Shown one piece after another: positions 1-6,196 of a stretch of DNA of 6,592 bases. The stretch spans positions 1 through 6,592 of the forward strand of contig CAZWUU010000029.1 in the NCBI GenBank assembly GCA_964637485.1, written 5' to 3'. The position numbers and the translations under genes are program-made. Source of the DNA: C7867-002 sp964637485 (lineage in GTDB: Bacteria; Patescibacteriota; Minisyncoccia; Phycocordibacterales; PALSA-1337). Below the pieces are notes generated by a model. It saw only the letters and a list, made by a program, of their open reading frames with translations. It did no database searches and was not told the origin of the DNA. The first letter of the stretch is position 1. The number at the start of each line of letters is the position of its first letter.

Positions 1-2
1 AG

Positions 3-251
3 TACGATCTTATTAGAATGAGATCTGATTCCGGCCTCGATCCCCTGATGATGGATAAAGTGATCAAGTTATTACATCCGCTCATCTACTTATATATTCT
101 TGACTTTATACCTCCGAAGGAACAAAACGGCCGATATTCAGATCAATGGGTAAAGTGTTTCGACACAACCGACGTATGCAGTCTTGCCGAATATTCAGGA
201 TTGGATCTCGCCAGAGATTTGAATCTCTGTAGAAGATACGTGAGCCAGTGA
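3..251 (+). CDS. 3' fragment of an unrecognised protein, possibly glycosyltransferase-like
   Basis: The reading frame is open through the left edge, so only the C-terminal 82 residues are visible. The ATG at 18 is probably internal. The stop is TGA at 249-251, and a strong plus-strand terminator starts 7 bases later, which supports a real transcript ending here. I do not recognise the family with confidence. An early YDLIRMRSD stretch and a later GRYSDQWV stretch faintly recall the 'R-x-R-x-D ... D-Q-W' layout of WavE or capsular-polysaccharide type glycosyltransferases. That is a weak by-eye resemblance, not an assignment. It has no membrane segment that I trust, although residues around LLHPLIYLYILDFI are hydrophobic. 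The gene converges with the minus-strand genes to its right. Confidence 0.5.
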   Translation, partial: YDLIRMRSDSGLDPLMMDKVIKLLHPLIYLYILDFIPPKEQNGRYSDQWVKCFDTTDVCSLAEYSGLDLARDLNLCRRYVSQ

Positions 252-257
252 TTCGTG

Positions 258-292
258 AGCACACCACATTTTCAGGTGTGCTTTATTTTTTT
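258..292 (+). terminator. Rho-independent terminator of the left-edge gene
   Basis: A perfect 8-bp stem, AGCACACC (258-265) with GGTGTGCT (275-282), encloses a 9-base loop and runs into a T-rich tract (282-292, ten T in eleven bases). The T tract exists only on the plus strand, so it serves the left gene. The minus-strand methyltransferase stop codon (TAA, 283-285) sits inside this tract, so the two convergent genes are packed against a single hairpin. On the minus strand no T run follows the stem. Confidence 0.88.
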
Positions 293-1173
293 CCTGAAGA
301 ATACCTGGCATAAATACCGGCAGGTAATGATCTCATCGGCAGTGTTCCAACCCTACTCTCTTCTATCGCTAATTCACCCATTTCTATTTTGCCACCAAAC
401 ATTTCTTCCATCGGCGTGAGCATATTTTTATATGCGAGAGAGCTATATCCTGCAGAATAACCATTTACAATGAAAAACAAAGGGGTTGGCTTCAATATTT
501 TATAAATATTTTCAACCAAAGGAAGAAGATTCTCCTCGATTTTCCATAGTTCATTCTTGGTACCATGGCCAAACGCCGGTGGGTCCATGATGATGCCGTC
601 ATATTGTCTGCCCCTTTTTATTTCTCTTTCGACAAAAATTCTAGCGTCCTCGACAATCCATCGTATCGGTTTATCAGACACTCCTGATAAAAGCGCATTT
701 TCTCTAGCCCATGCAACAGCGGATTTGGAACTATCTATATGAACCACCGACGCTCCTGCTTGCGCACAGGCCAGGCTCATTCCTCCCGTGTATCCGAACA
801 AATTCAAGACCTCAACATCAGTCTTTCCTTTCATTTTTTCTCTTGCCCATTCCCAGTTAGGCAACTGCTCCGGAAAAAGTCCTGTATGTTTGAACGCGGT
901 CGGTTTAATAATGAAATTCAAACTTCCAAATCCAATATTCCATTGCTTATCGATCTTTTTTCTATAAACCCACTCTGATTTATCTCCTTCTCGAGTAAAA
1001 TACGCATCAGCTTTCATCCATTCTTTCTCATCCAATCGCTTACGCCACAAAGCTTGTGGATCCGGTCGAGATAGAGTAAATTTGCCGAAACGTTCTAGCT
1101 TCTCGCCGTCGCCAGTATCCAGCAATTCATAATCTTCCTGCTTCGATATAGTTAAAATATTACTGATTTCCAT
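283..1173 (-). CDS. RlmI/COG1092-type class I SAM-dependent methyltransferase
   Basis: This 296-residue enzyme probably transfers a methyl group from S-adenosylmethionine to rRNA or another nucleic acid; the exact target is not known. An N-terminal segment carries the family motifs YELLDTGDGEKLERFG (15-30) and RPDPQALW (36-43). The Rossmann methyltransferase fold follows, with the SAM-binding motif I NLFGYTGG (124-131), acidic ribose-contact region HIDSSKSA (145-152), VEDA (174-177) and the catalytic-site motif IV DPPAFG (197-202). It is shorter than E. coli RlmI because the N-terminal PUA domain is absent, a form common in bacteria with an RlmI-like core only. The ATG at 1173 lies 14 bases inside the VKOR gene, which suggests translational coupling. 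Only a weak GAG-type motif precedes the start. It is the last gene of the DsbA-VKOR-methyltransferase unit, with no obvious link to disulfide chemistry. The fold assignment is firm; the substrate is not. Confidence 0.9.
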   Translation of the reverse strand: MEISNILTISKQEDYELLDTGDGEKLERFGKFTLSRPDPQALWRKRLDEKEWMKADAYFTREGDKSEWVYRKKIDKQWNIGFGSLNFIIKPTAFKHTGLFPEQLPNWEWAREKMKGKTDVEVLNLFGYTGGMSLACAQAGASVVHIDSSKSAVAWARENALLSGVSDKPIRWIVEDARIFVEREIKRGRQYDGIIMDPPAFGHGTKNELWKIEENLLPLVENIYKILKPTPLFFIVNGYSAGYSSLAYKNMLTPMEEMFGGKIEMGELAIEESRVGTLPMRSLPAGIYARYSSGKK

Positions 1174-1648
1174 ATTTTCTCAAGAAATACAAAGACATCA
1201 GGAAAAGGGTCGTCGAAAGACCCGCAGAAATCAGGCAGTACATGCAATACGACTTGATAACAAACATCTGCAGGTACGTGAACCATGCAGACATGACAAA
1301 TCCGACTGAGGTCATAAGAAATGAGTATTTTGCAATAAGACCATGAACGGATCCGATACCGCCTCCCCCATGTCGGGATTCAATATAGACAAAAGACATG
1401 AGCAATATTAGGAAATAATAAATACTGCCAAATAAAGCTGTCGGCATACCGAACAAGACAGAATATTGGCTGGTCAGAACTATTTCACAGCCAGCCGTAG
1501 TACACGGTGGCACCACTCCCCTATAATGCTCCACCGTCAAATATGTGGCATCGACAAAACCCAGCAGTGCAACAACCGCAAAAGCAATCATCCATGAACT
1601 ACTAATTTCGCCGAGCGGCTTCTTCAACCACTCTCTTAAATTCCTCAT
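1160..1648 (-). CDS. VKOR-family quinone-linked thiol oxidase
   Basis: This integral membrane protein should take electrons from DsbA-like partners and pass them to quinone, doing the job of DsbB. In the 162-residue form there are about four hydrophobic helices (about 19-36, 70-89, 105-125 and 130-157). The active-site CXXC is C135-M-Y-C138 before the last helix, and the shuttle-loop cysteines are C49 and C54. The family landmarks DATYLT (33-38) and GMPTALFG (67-74) are present. It overlaps the upstream DsbA-like gene, its expected redox partner, and the downstream methyltransferase gene. The start is uncertain. The ATG at 1648 overlaps the DsbA gene by 47 bases and adds a basic leader (R2, R5, K9, K10) that fits the positive-inside rule. 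The in-frame ATG at 1591 would begin right at the first helix, 10 bases after the DsbA stop. Neither has a clear ribosome-binding site. Confidence 0.9.
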   Translation of the reverse strand: MRNLREWLKKPLGEISSSWMIAFAVVALLGFVDATYLTVEHYRGVVPPCTTAGCEIVLTSQYSVLFGMPTALFGSIYYFLILLMSFVYIESRHGGGGIGSVHGLIAKYSFLMTSVGFVMSAWFTYLQMFVIKSYCMYCLISAGLSTTLFLMSLYFLRKYGNQ

Positions 1649-2243
1649 AACTTTGGGGATTATTCTCTAATAATTTGCCGTTGACGAAAAATGTCGGCGT
1701 CCACCTTATACCTATATCAATTCCAGATGAAATGGCATCGTCCACAATTCTTTTGACGGAAACGCTGTCTGTATCTGTGTTTAATTTATCGACGTTTAGA
1801 CCGATTCTCTGTCCATATGTCATGAATAGGTCTCGAGCATTGCTCCTATTCGTCCACAATGACTGATTCTCAAATATGATGTCGTGCATTTCGAAAAATT
1901 TACCCTGCAGAGCTGCCGCCTCTGCTACTCGTGCTGCTAACTTTGCCTGAGTATGCTGAGACAAAGGAAAATGTCTGTAAACCAAACGAACTGGTATAGT
2001 GCTGGATGCTATGACTTTCTTTACCAGAGATTGGTATGCCCGACACGCCGGACACTCGAAATCGCTGTATTCTATGATTGTAACCTTCGCGTCTTCTGGA
2101 CCAAGAATATGATCGTTTGCTGTCACTGCCGGAGCATCGCCAACTGATCCTTTATTAATGTCTTTTTCCATAGCAAGCGACAGCCCCCAGATAATAAGTC
2201 CTAATACCACAATGAAGCTGGCCCAAAAAATAATTCTTTTCAT
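1602..2243 (-). CDS. Membrane-anchored DsbA-like thiol:disulfide oxidoreductase
   Basis: This protein introduces or shuffles disulfides in exported proteins, acting on the outer face of the cytoplasmic membrane. The 213 residues comprise a basic MKR start and one hydrophobic anchor or signal (about 4-24), a linker, and a thioredoxin-like domain with inserted helices. EYSDFECPAC places the active-site CPAC at 64-67. YRHFPL (89-94) is a typical DsbA-family landmark. WTPTFFVNG (181-189) contains the cis-proline loop (T182-P183). No clear lipobox or signal-peptidase site is seen, so it probably stays tethered. The VKOR-like gene follows with overlap, giving a complete DsbA-VKOR relay in two adjacent genes. 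The ATG at 2243 lies exactly where a strong promoter predicts the transcript to begin, and no Shine-Dalgarno motif is present, so the mRNA is probably leaderless. A DsbC/DsbG-like isomerase role is less likely given the DsbA-like layout. Confidence 0.92.
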   Translation of the reverse strand: MKRIIFWASFIVVLGLIIWGLSLAMEKDINKGSVGDAPAVTANDHILGPEDAKVTIIEYSDFECPACRAYQSLVKKVIASSTIPVRLVYRHFPLSQHTQAKLAARVAEAAALQGKFFEMHDIIFENQSLWTNRSNARDLFMTYGQRIGLNVDKLNTDTDSVSVKRIVDDAISSGIDIGIRWTPTFFVNGKLLENNPQSYEEFKRVVEEAARRN

Positions 2244-2249
2244 GAATGG

Positions 2250-2278
2250 ATTATATAGATAGCATCCTACAATATCAA
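2250..2278 (-). promoter_or_regulatory. Sigma-70-type promoter for dsbA-VKOR-methyltransferase, apparently leaderless
   Basis: On the minus strand, TTGATA (2278-2273, 5/6 to consensus) is separated by 17 bases from a perfect TATAAT (2255-2250). CCATTC and then the DsbA ATG (2243) follow. The expected transcription start, seven bases after the -10 box, falls on the A of the ATG. The -35 box overlaps the last codons of queA (ttg ata ttg tag). This indicates that the redox unit can be transcribed independently of the ZIP-queA unit. Confidence 0.75.
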
Positions 2279-3319
2279 CATGGCATCGCCGAAAGAGAAA
2301 AATCTAAACTTATTCTTTATGGCATATTCGTATACTTCCCTCCATCCGATTTTAGATTCCTTATACTGCAAGAATGCATCGACCAGCATAATCAGTGAGG
2401 TTTTCGGGAGGTGAAAATTGGTTATCATATGATCAACCAATTTGAATTTATAGGGCGGATGAATAAATATTTCTGTATGCCCACAATAGCCGCCTCCTGA
2501 CAAAATAGCATCGCTTGCAGATTCGACCGCACGCAAAGCGGTAGTTCCAGCAACGATGATAGGTCTGCCGGATTTTTTGCACAAATCTATTTTACGAGCT
2601 GTACTTTCTTCTATTATGACCGGCTCCGAGTGTAGAGTATTTGATATAAAGTTCTCTGTCTTTACAGGCGAAAAAGTTCCCCTACCCACATGTAATGTCA
2701 CCTCTGCAATATCTACATGTTTCGACTCCAATGATCGAAATACTCTTTCTGTGAAATGAAGTGACGCTGTAGGCGCCGCAACTGATCTAGGAATTTTGGC
2801 GAAGGTTGTCTGATAAACATTTCTCAACTCATCTTCCTTCATTGCTGATTTTATATATGAGGGCAAAGGCGTCTCGCCGTTATTTTGAACAATATCGATA
2901 AACTCATCGGGACTTACTTGAAGTTCGAAGGTAAATTCCTGATTTTCGTGAGACACAGCTCTAACCACGGCTCGACCTTCCAACGACAAGCTTTCTGAAA
3001 TTAGAATCTCTCTGTTTGGCAAACCCTTGATATAAGCGGTTTTTTCCCACTCATTTATCAAAAAAAGGATCGATACCTCGCTATCATTTTCTCGACGAAG
3101 TCTAAGTCTGGCTGGAAATACCTTTGTATTATTCAAAACCAATAATGAATTCGCTGGTAAATATTTCGAAATGTTTAGAAATCGATCCTCGTGTAACAAC
3201 CCTGTTTTAGTATCCACAACTAGTAACCTTGAATTATCACGAGGTTTTGCAGGCTCATTAGCGATGAGCCCCTTCGGGAGATCGTAATCATAACAGTATC
3301 CTGTGTCACTTTTAGACAT
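2267..3319 (-). CDS. queA: S-adenosylmethionine:tRNA ribosyltransferase-isomerase QueA
   Basis: QueA moves the ribosyl part of S-adenosylmethionine onto 7-aminomethyl-7-deazaguanine in tRNA to make epoxyqueuosine, the penultimate step of queuosine synthesis. Starting at the ATG at 3319 gives 350 residues, a normal QueA length. The family motifs follow in order: YDYDLPKGLIANEP (10-23), RDNSRLLV (27-34), NNTKVFPARL (63-72), ETPLPSYI (149-156), AAPTASLHFT (181-190), LHVGRGTFSPV (209-219), AGTTALRAVES (257-267), TNFHLPKTSLIMLV (300-313) and FRFFSFGDAMLI (338-349). AAPTASLHFT has Ser where Gly is usual in PTAGLHFT. An upstream GTG at 3355 is open but would overlap the ZIP gene by 44 bases and add residues absent from the family. 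The ATG start overlaps the ZIP stop by 8 bases, implying one transcript. Neither tgt nor queG/queH lies in the window. Confidence 0.96.
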   Translation of the reverse strand: MSKSDTGYCYDYDLPKGLIANEPAKPRDNSRLLVVDTKTGLLHEDRFLNISKYLPANSLLVLNNTKVFPARLRLRRENDSEVSILFLINEWEKTAYIKGLPNREILISESLSLEGRAVVRAVSHENQEFTFELQVSPDEFIDIVQNNGETPLPSYIKSAMKEDELRNVYQTTFAKIPRSVAAPTASLHFTERVFRSLESKHVDIAEVTLHVGRGTFSPVKTENFISNTLHSEPVIIEESTARKIDLCKKSGRPIIVAGTTALRAVESASDAILSGGGYCGHTEIFIHPPYKFKLVDHMITNFHLPKTSLIMLVDAFLQYKESKIGWREVYEYAIKNKFRFFSFGDAMLIL

Positions 3320-4061
3320 GCGCGAGCTCAATAGCAAAGTACAGAGCACCCGCACCGACCAATGTCATAATAGTGGTCAATATCTTCGGATGAGCATGAT
3401 AACTTTCCGGAATCAGATCGGTAGCTCCCAGATAAACGAAAAATCCGGTAAAGAGGGCTAGCACCAAGGAAAAATAGTCTGTGGGCAGAGTAAAAAACAT
3501 AGTAGACAAAATTCCTAAAGCCGGGGCAAGCGCATCTATGGCAAGCCATTTTACAGCAGTCTTTCTGTCTCCTTTATTTTTCATAATAATACCAACTGTA
3601 TTTATGCCATCAGAGAAGCTGTGAAGTAATATTGCAACCGCGACAACTACACCTAAAGATGCGGAAACCTGAAAGGCCAGACCCACCGCCATACCATCCA
3701 AAAAACTATGGATGCTAAGAGCCGAAGCTCCCATAATACCCTTGTTCAGATCTTCTGCATTTTCTTCTTGACCGTTCATATCGTGCGAATGAACGTGCGT
3801 ATGTGAGTGTGAAAAAATAGTTCTTTCCAAAACCAGATAGATCAAGAAACCTAGAGCGACAAACATGGTGACTGTATGCGGTTCATGTATACCTTCTGCA
3901 AATTCAAGAGCTTCCGGCAAAAGATCGAAAAACGCCACAGAAATGATTGCGCCCGCCCCAAATCCTAGAACCAGATGAAGTCTATCCTTCAGAACGAAGG
4001 ATATCAGACCGCCAATAATCGTAGCCACTATTGCGCCTAAGGCGATAAGAAATATTGTCAT
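3312..4061 (-). CDS. ZIP-family divalent metal transporter
   Basis: This membrane protein should import a divalent metal, probably zinc, possibly iron or manganese, across the cytoplasmic membrane. With the ATG at 4061 it has 249 residues and about eight helices (near 1-24, 28-48, 63-83, 109-132, 135-160, 171-191, 195-213 and 227-246). A His-rich cytoplasmic loop HSHTHVHSH (85-93) follows helix 3. The metal-site helices carry HSFLDGMAVG (118-127) and HSFSDG (147-152), so H118, D122, H147 and D151 are likely ligands. DLLPE (46-50) and DLIPES (215-220) are further ZIP signatures. An ATG ten codons upstream (4091) is open, but it lies in the loop of a terminator hairpin and upstream of the predicted promoter, so I prefer 4061. 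The gene overlaps queA. Specificity cannot be read from the sequence. Confidence 0.93.
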   Translation of the reverse strand: MTIFLIALGAIVATIIGGLISFVLKDRLHLVLGFGAGAIISVAFFDLLPEALEFAEGIHEPHTVTMFVALGFLIYLVLERTIFSHSHTHVHSHDMNGQEENAEDLNKGIMGASALSIHSFLDGMAVGLAFQVSASLGVVVAVAILLHSFSDGINTVGIIMKNKGDRKTAVKWLAIDALAPALGILSTMFFTLPTDYFSLVLALFTGFFVYLGATDLIPESYHAHPKILTTIMTLVGAGALYFAIELAHV

Positions 4062-4068
4062 GGAATCC

Positions 4069-4077
4069 AATATAGCA
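4069..4077 (-). promoter_or_regulatory. Extended -10 promoter for ZIP-queA
   Basis: On the minus strand TGCTATATT combines an extended -10 dinucleotide (TG, 4077-4076) with TATATT (4074-4069, 5/6). Seven bases separate it from the ATG at 4061, so the transcript would have a leader of zero or one base. The 17-base-spaced -35 position (TAGAGT) is poor, as is typical of extended -10 promoters. The promoter is fused to the T tract of the preceding terminator. Confidence 0.5.
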
Positions 4078-4106
4078 AAATCCCCCGCCATACTCTAGCG
4101 GAGGAT
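4077..4106 (-). terminator. Intrinsic terminator of the KARI-like gene
   Basis: Seven bases after the KARI-like stop codon (TAG, 4116-4114), a GC-rich hairpin forms. TCCTCCGC (4105-4098) pairs with GCGGGGGA (4088-4081) through one G-U, giving 8 bp, and A4106-T4080 can extend it to 9. The loop is TAGAGTATG, and TTTT (4080-4077) follows. The T run is short, so termination may be partial. It would stop the KARI-like transcript just before the ZIP promoter. Confidence 0.65.
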
Positions 4107-4113
4107 GAAAACT

Positions 4114-5559
4114 CTAGTTCAGACGGAACGAGTCATGCGCATGAACCTTGATAAACTGAGTAAATCGAGCGTTCGTGCACATATCTACAAAAAACTTGAA
4201 TGCATCACGATTTGTCTCATGATTATCCGATAAAACTTCGCAAAATGCCTTCCACCACGCTTCTCTGCTTGCGACGAAAGCCAATCTTGCCGGACGATTA
4301 AGACTATCGAATGTCCAACCAAAACCGCGCCTATCCAAACATGGCATTAGATAATTTAGTGCATAGATAACCGAACTATTCATGATTTGATCGACACGGA
4401 ATTTATATCCGTGCAAAAATCTGGTTTCAGCAACGACAACCGCCGAATAAAGACCGGCCAAATGAGCTACCCGCATGGACATACAAGCATTTTCTGCATA
4501 GTACTCACTATCGACACGCCACATACTTCCGACAACCGAGGAGAAGTTCGTAGTCACATCGTCGCTGAGCAACTCCGAAACAGGTAGATTTTGCACAGGC
4601 CTACCGATAAAACCATGAGAGCCAATAAGTCTGGAAAGACTGATCAACGTCGAATTCGCGACTGGAAACATTGAATTGAAACCATCTTCGAACTGCTTCT
4701 TATGCGGATCATCAAGTCTGCAATAGAAACCGAAGAATCCGTGTCTCAAGATTTCTTGCCTGATGATCTGGCACAATCCCTTGTTCGAGATGAGAAATGC
4801 CTCATGAGATGGAACACCGAGTGTCGTGAGTCTCTCAAAGATCGCTTCGATGAGAGTCACGGGCGCAGTCAACGAAGCACCGCACAAACCGATGAGATTG
4901 GCTTGATACTCGAGGCGAGATTCGGTGAGAAAAACCGTCTTTGCTCCGGAAGCAAACGCCAATGCCGTAGCGACATTTTCCGTGTTTCCAGAAACATCTC
5001 TGTATACACTGACACTGAAGTTACAGTTTTGAGCGTTGTTCATGAGCGCCAGTGCCGGACACAGAGGTGAAATCATGGCCACATTTAGATAGGGTCTGAT
5101 TTCAGCGTTCAGTTTTTCATTATGGGCAAGCAGATTCCCGTTACATAGACACAGGGTCGATCCAACACCCATGAGATTTGTCACATGTCGCCAGATGATA
5201 CATTGGGTGAAATCATCAACAAGCAAAAAGACAACATCCGCTTCTGGAACAAGCTCTTCGATGGAGCCGATTTCAGAAGAACAAAATCCATCCTTACGCG
5301 CAATTTCAACAGATTTTGAACCCCTACGGAGAGCTACCGACACATTGGCCGACAAGCTGTTTTTGGAAAAGGCGTTCTTTAAATTTATAGCGGTGGGCCT
5401 CCCCAGTTTTCCATAACCGACGATGACAACACTTCTGGCTTGAAACAGTACTTCCCTGACGCAATCATCAGTCGATCCATCACGACGAACATAATCAGTG
5501 CCGGTCTCATCCCACACCGAGCTCCGAATATCGAATATCTCGTGTATTGTTGCATTCAT
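4114..5559 (-). CDS. Divergent ketol-acid reductoisomerase-like NAD(P)-binding protein
   Basis: The N-terminal half resembles ketol-acid reductoisomerase (IlvC), which makes dihydroxy acids in valine and isoleucine synthesis. Visible landmarks are the dinucleotide motif VVIVGYGKLGR (44-54) with NL at 59-60, the NADPH-phosphate loop LRRGSKS (77-83), EELVPEADVV (101-110), and a helical stretch from LCGASL (225-230) through EAIFERLTTLGVPSHEA (238-254). Total length, 481 residues, is close to class II IlvC (491 in E. coli). By eye, the class II catalytic positions are replaced: His of SHG is N140, Lys of PKCPG is L166, and the DLMGEQ metal ligands fall on E217 and N221. The C-terminal ligands cannot be placed reliably. 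The usual KARI reaction is therefore doubtful and the real substrate unknown. The start is the ATG at 5559; an upstream in-frame TTG (5595) is rejected. No other ilv gene is nearby. A general opine or 6-phosphogluconate-type dehydrogenase is the main alternative. Confidence 0.75.
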   Translation of the reverse strand: MNATIHEIFDIRSSVWDETGTDYVRRDGSTDDCVREVLFQARSVVIVGYGKLGRPTAINLKNAFSKNSLSANVSVALRRGSKSVEIARKDGFCSSEIGSIEELVPEADVVFLLVDDFTQCIIWRHVTNLMGVGSTLCLCNGNLLAHNEKLNAEIRPYLNVAMISPLCPALALMNNAQNCNFSVSVYRDVSGNTENVATALAFASGAKTVFLTESRLEYQANLIGLCGASLTAPVTLIEAIFERLTTLGVPSHEAFLISNKGLCQIIRQEILRHGFFGFYCRLDDPHKKQFEDGFNSMFPVANSTLISLSRLIGSHGFIGRPVQNLPVSELLSDDVTTNFSSVVGSMWRVDSEYYAENACMSMRVAHLAGLYSAVVVAETRFLHGYKFRVDQIMNSSVIYALNYLMPCLDRRGFGWTFDSLNRPARLAFVASREAWWKAFCEVLSDNHETNRDAFKFFVDMCTNARFTQFIKVHAHDSFRLN

Positions 5560-5566
5560 TTTTTTT

Positions 5567-5595
5567 ATTTTGTTAGAGCAAAACTGCTTTGACAA
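5567..5595 (-). promoter_or_regulatory. Possible promoter for the KARI-like gene
   Basis: TTGTCA (5595-5590, 5/6 to consensus) lies 17 bases upstream of CAAAAT (5572-5567, 4/6). Seven A residues and then the ATG at 5559 follow. The spacing to the start codon matches the other promoters of this window and again predicts a transcript with almost no leader. The -10 match is poor. TTGACT at 5620-5615 is an alternative -35 but has no well-spaced -10. Confidence 0.35.
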
Positions 5596-5598
5596 TTT

Positions 5599-5641
5599 AA
5601 AAAATAGATTGTTAAGTCAACAAGTTAAACCTGCTGACTTA
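5599..5641 (-). terminator. AT-rich hairpin at the end of the DedA-like gene, possible weak terminator
   Basis: TAAGTCAGCA (5641-5632) pairs with TGTTGACTTA (5622-5613) over 10 bp with one G-U. The 9-base loop contains the TAA stop codon of the membrane-protein gene (5627-5625). A run of six T (5604-5599) follows after a gap of eight bases. The stem is poor in GC and the gap is long, so this may be a weak terminator or an mRNA 3'-end structure instead. Confidence 0.4.
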
Positions 5642-6188
5642 TGAGAAGCGCGACCCATCCGATAAACAATATTCCTATAGTATTCATAAGGTACGATATC
5701 GGCAAAAAATATTTATCTTTGATCTTGGACAAACCCAATATCATTATTCCTAGTTCATCTGGCAACGGAGAAGCGATGATGAGTGCTCCGATAAATGGCA
5801 CAAAAAATCTGAACAGTCTGGTCTTAAATATGTTTTTAAATCTAAATCCTCGCGCGTGCGACATGAGAAACTTCACGTCTTCCGAGACACGGTCTTTGAT
5901 AAATCTAAATATGACGTAGTCACCCAGCATGGAACCAAGGCCTCCGAGAATAGCCACCTCCCATAAAGGAAAATTCTGTGCAAAATGACCAATAAAAACA
6001 ATGGCCGGCGCCGTGGTGAAAACACTAGTGAAAAACATACCAGTGAGGATCATACCGACCCACGGTATAGTGGAAATAAGTTTCAGAAAATCATCTGCCC
6101 AGCCCATACTTTCAGCCAAGTAAGCTATGTATATACTTACCACTATAACGATAAAATCGATAACCAAGTGTTTTTGTTTGCGACTCAT
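5625..6188 (-). CDS. Small DedA/VTT-like integral membrane protein
   Basis: The 187-residue product is mostly hydrophobic, with likely membrane segments near 7-26, 42-67, 76-95, 127-152 and 161-183. GGLGSMLGDYVIFRFIKDR (82-100) resembles the G-x-x-x-G-D-x-x-x-x-x-x-x-x-x-R segment of DedA (SNARE-associated, VTT) proteins. F-F-V-P-F-I-G-A (128-135) followed by SPLPDELG (140-147) sits where that family has its re-entrant loop with conserved Pro and acidic residues. DedA proteins help move lipids such as undecaprenyl phosphate or phospholipids across membranes. That function is only a family-level guess here, because the match is partial. The ATG at 6188 is chosen over an in-frame TTG at 6209, which would lie upstream of the predicted -10 box. 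No Shine-Dalgarno motif is placed properly. The gene is a single cistron between its own promoter and a downstream hairpin. Confidence 0.8.
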   Translation of the reverse strand: MSRKQKHLVIDFIVIVVSIYIAYLAESMGWADDFLKLISTIPWVGMILTGMFFTSVFTTAPAIVFIGHFAQNFPLWEVAILGGLGSMLGDYVIFRFIKDRVSEDVKFLMSHARGFRFKNIFKTRLFRFFVPFIGALIIASPLPDELGIMILGLSKIKDKYFLPISYLMNTIGILFIGWVALLISQQV

Positions 6189-6196
6189 TTCTCGGT

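Noticed and set aside
258..285. Bidirectional use of the left terminator for the methyltransferase gene
   Set aside because: The stem could form on either strand, but no T run follows it on the minus strand, so only plus-strand termination is supported.
557..978. Plus-strand open frames inside the RlmI-like methyltransferase gene
   Set aside because: They are antisense shadows of a gene with intact SAM-binding and DPPAFG motifs and have no features of their own.
2267..3355. Longer queA from a GTG start at 3355
   Set aside because: It would overlap the ZIP gene by 44 bases and add residues not seen in QueA proteins. The ATG at 3319 gives a family-typical N-terminus.
4702..5070. 122-codon open frame on the plus strand inside the KARI-like gene
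   Set aside because: It is antisense to a gene with clear family motifs, has no recognisable domain or promoter, and its composition follows from the opposite-strand codons.
5557..5595. TTG start 12 codons upstream for the KARI-like gene
   Set aside because: The TTG is the likely -35 hexamer region, the added codons are AT-rich intergenic sequence, and the ATG at 5559 fits the promoter geometry.
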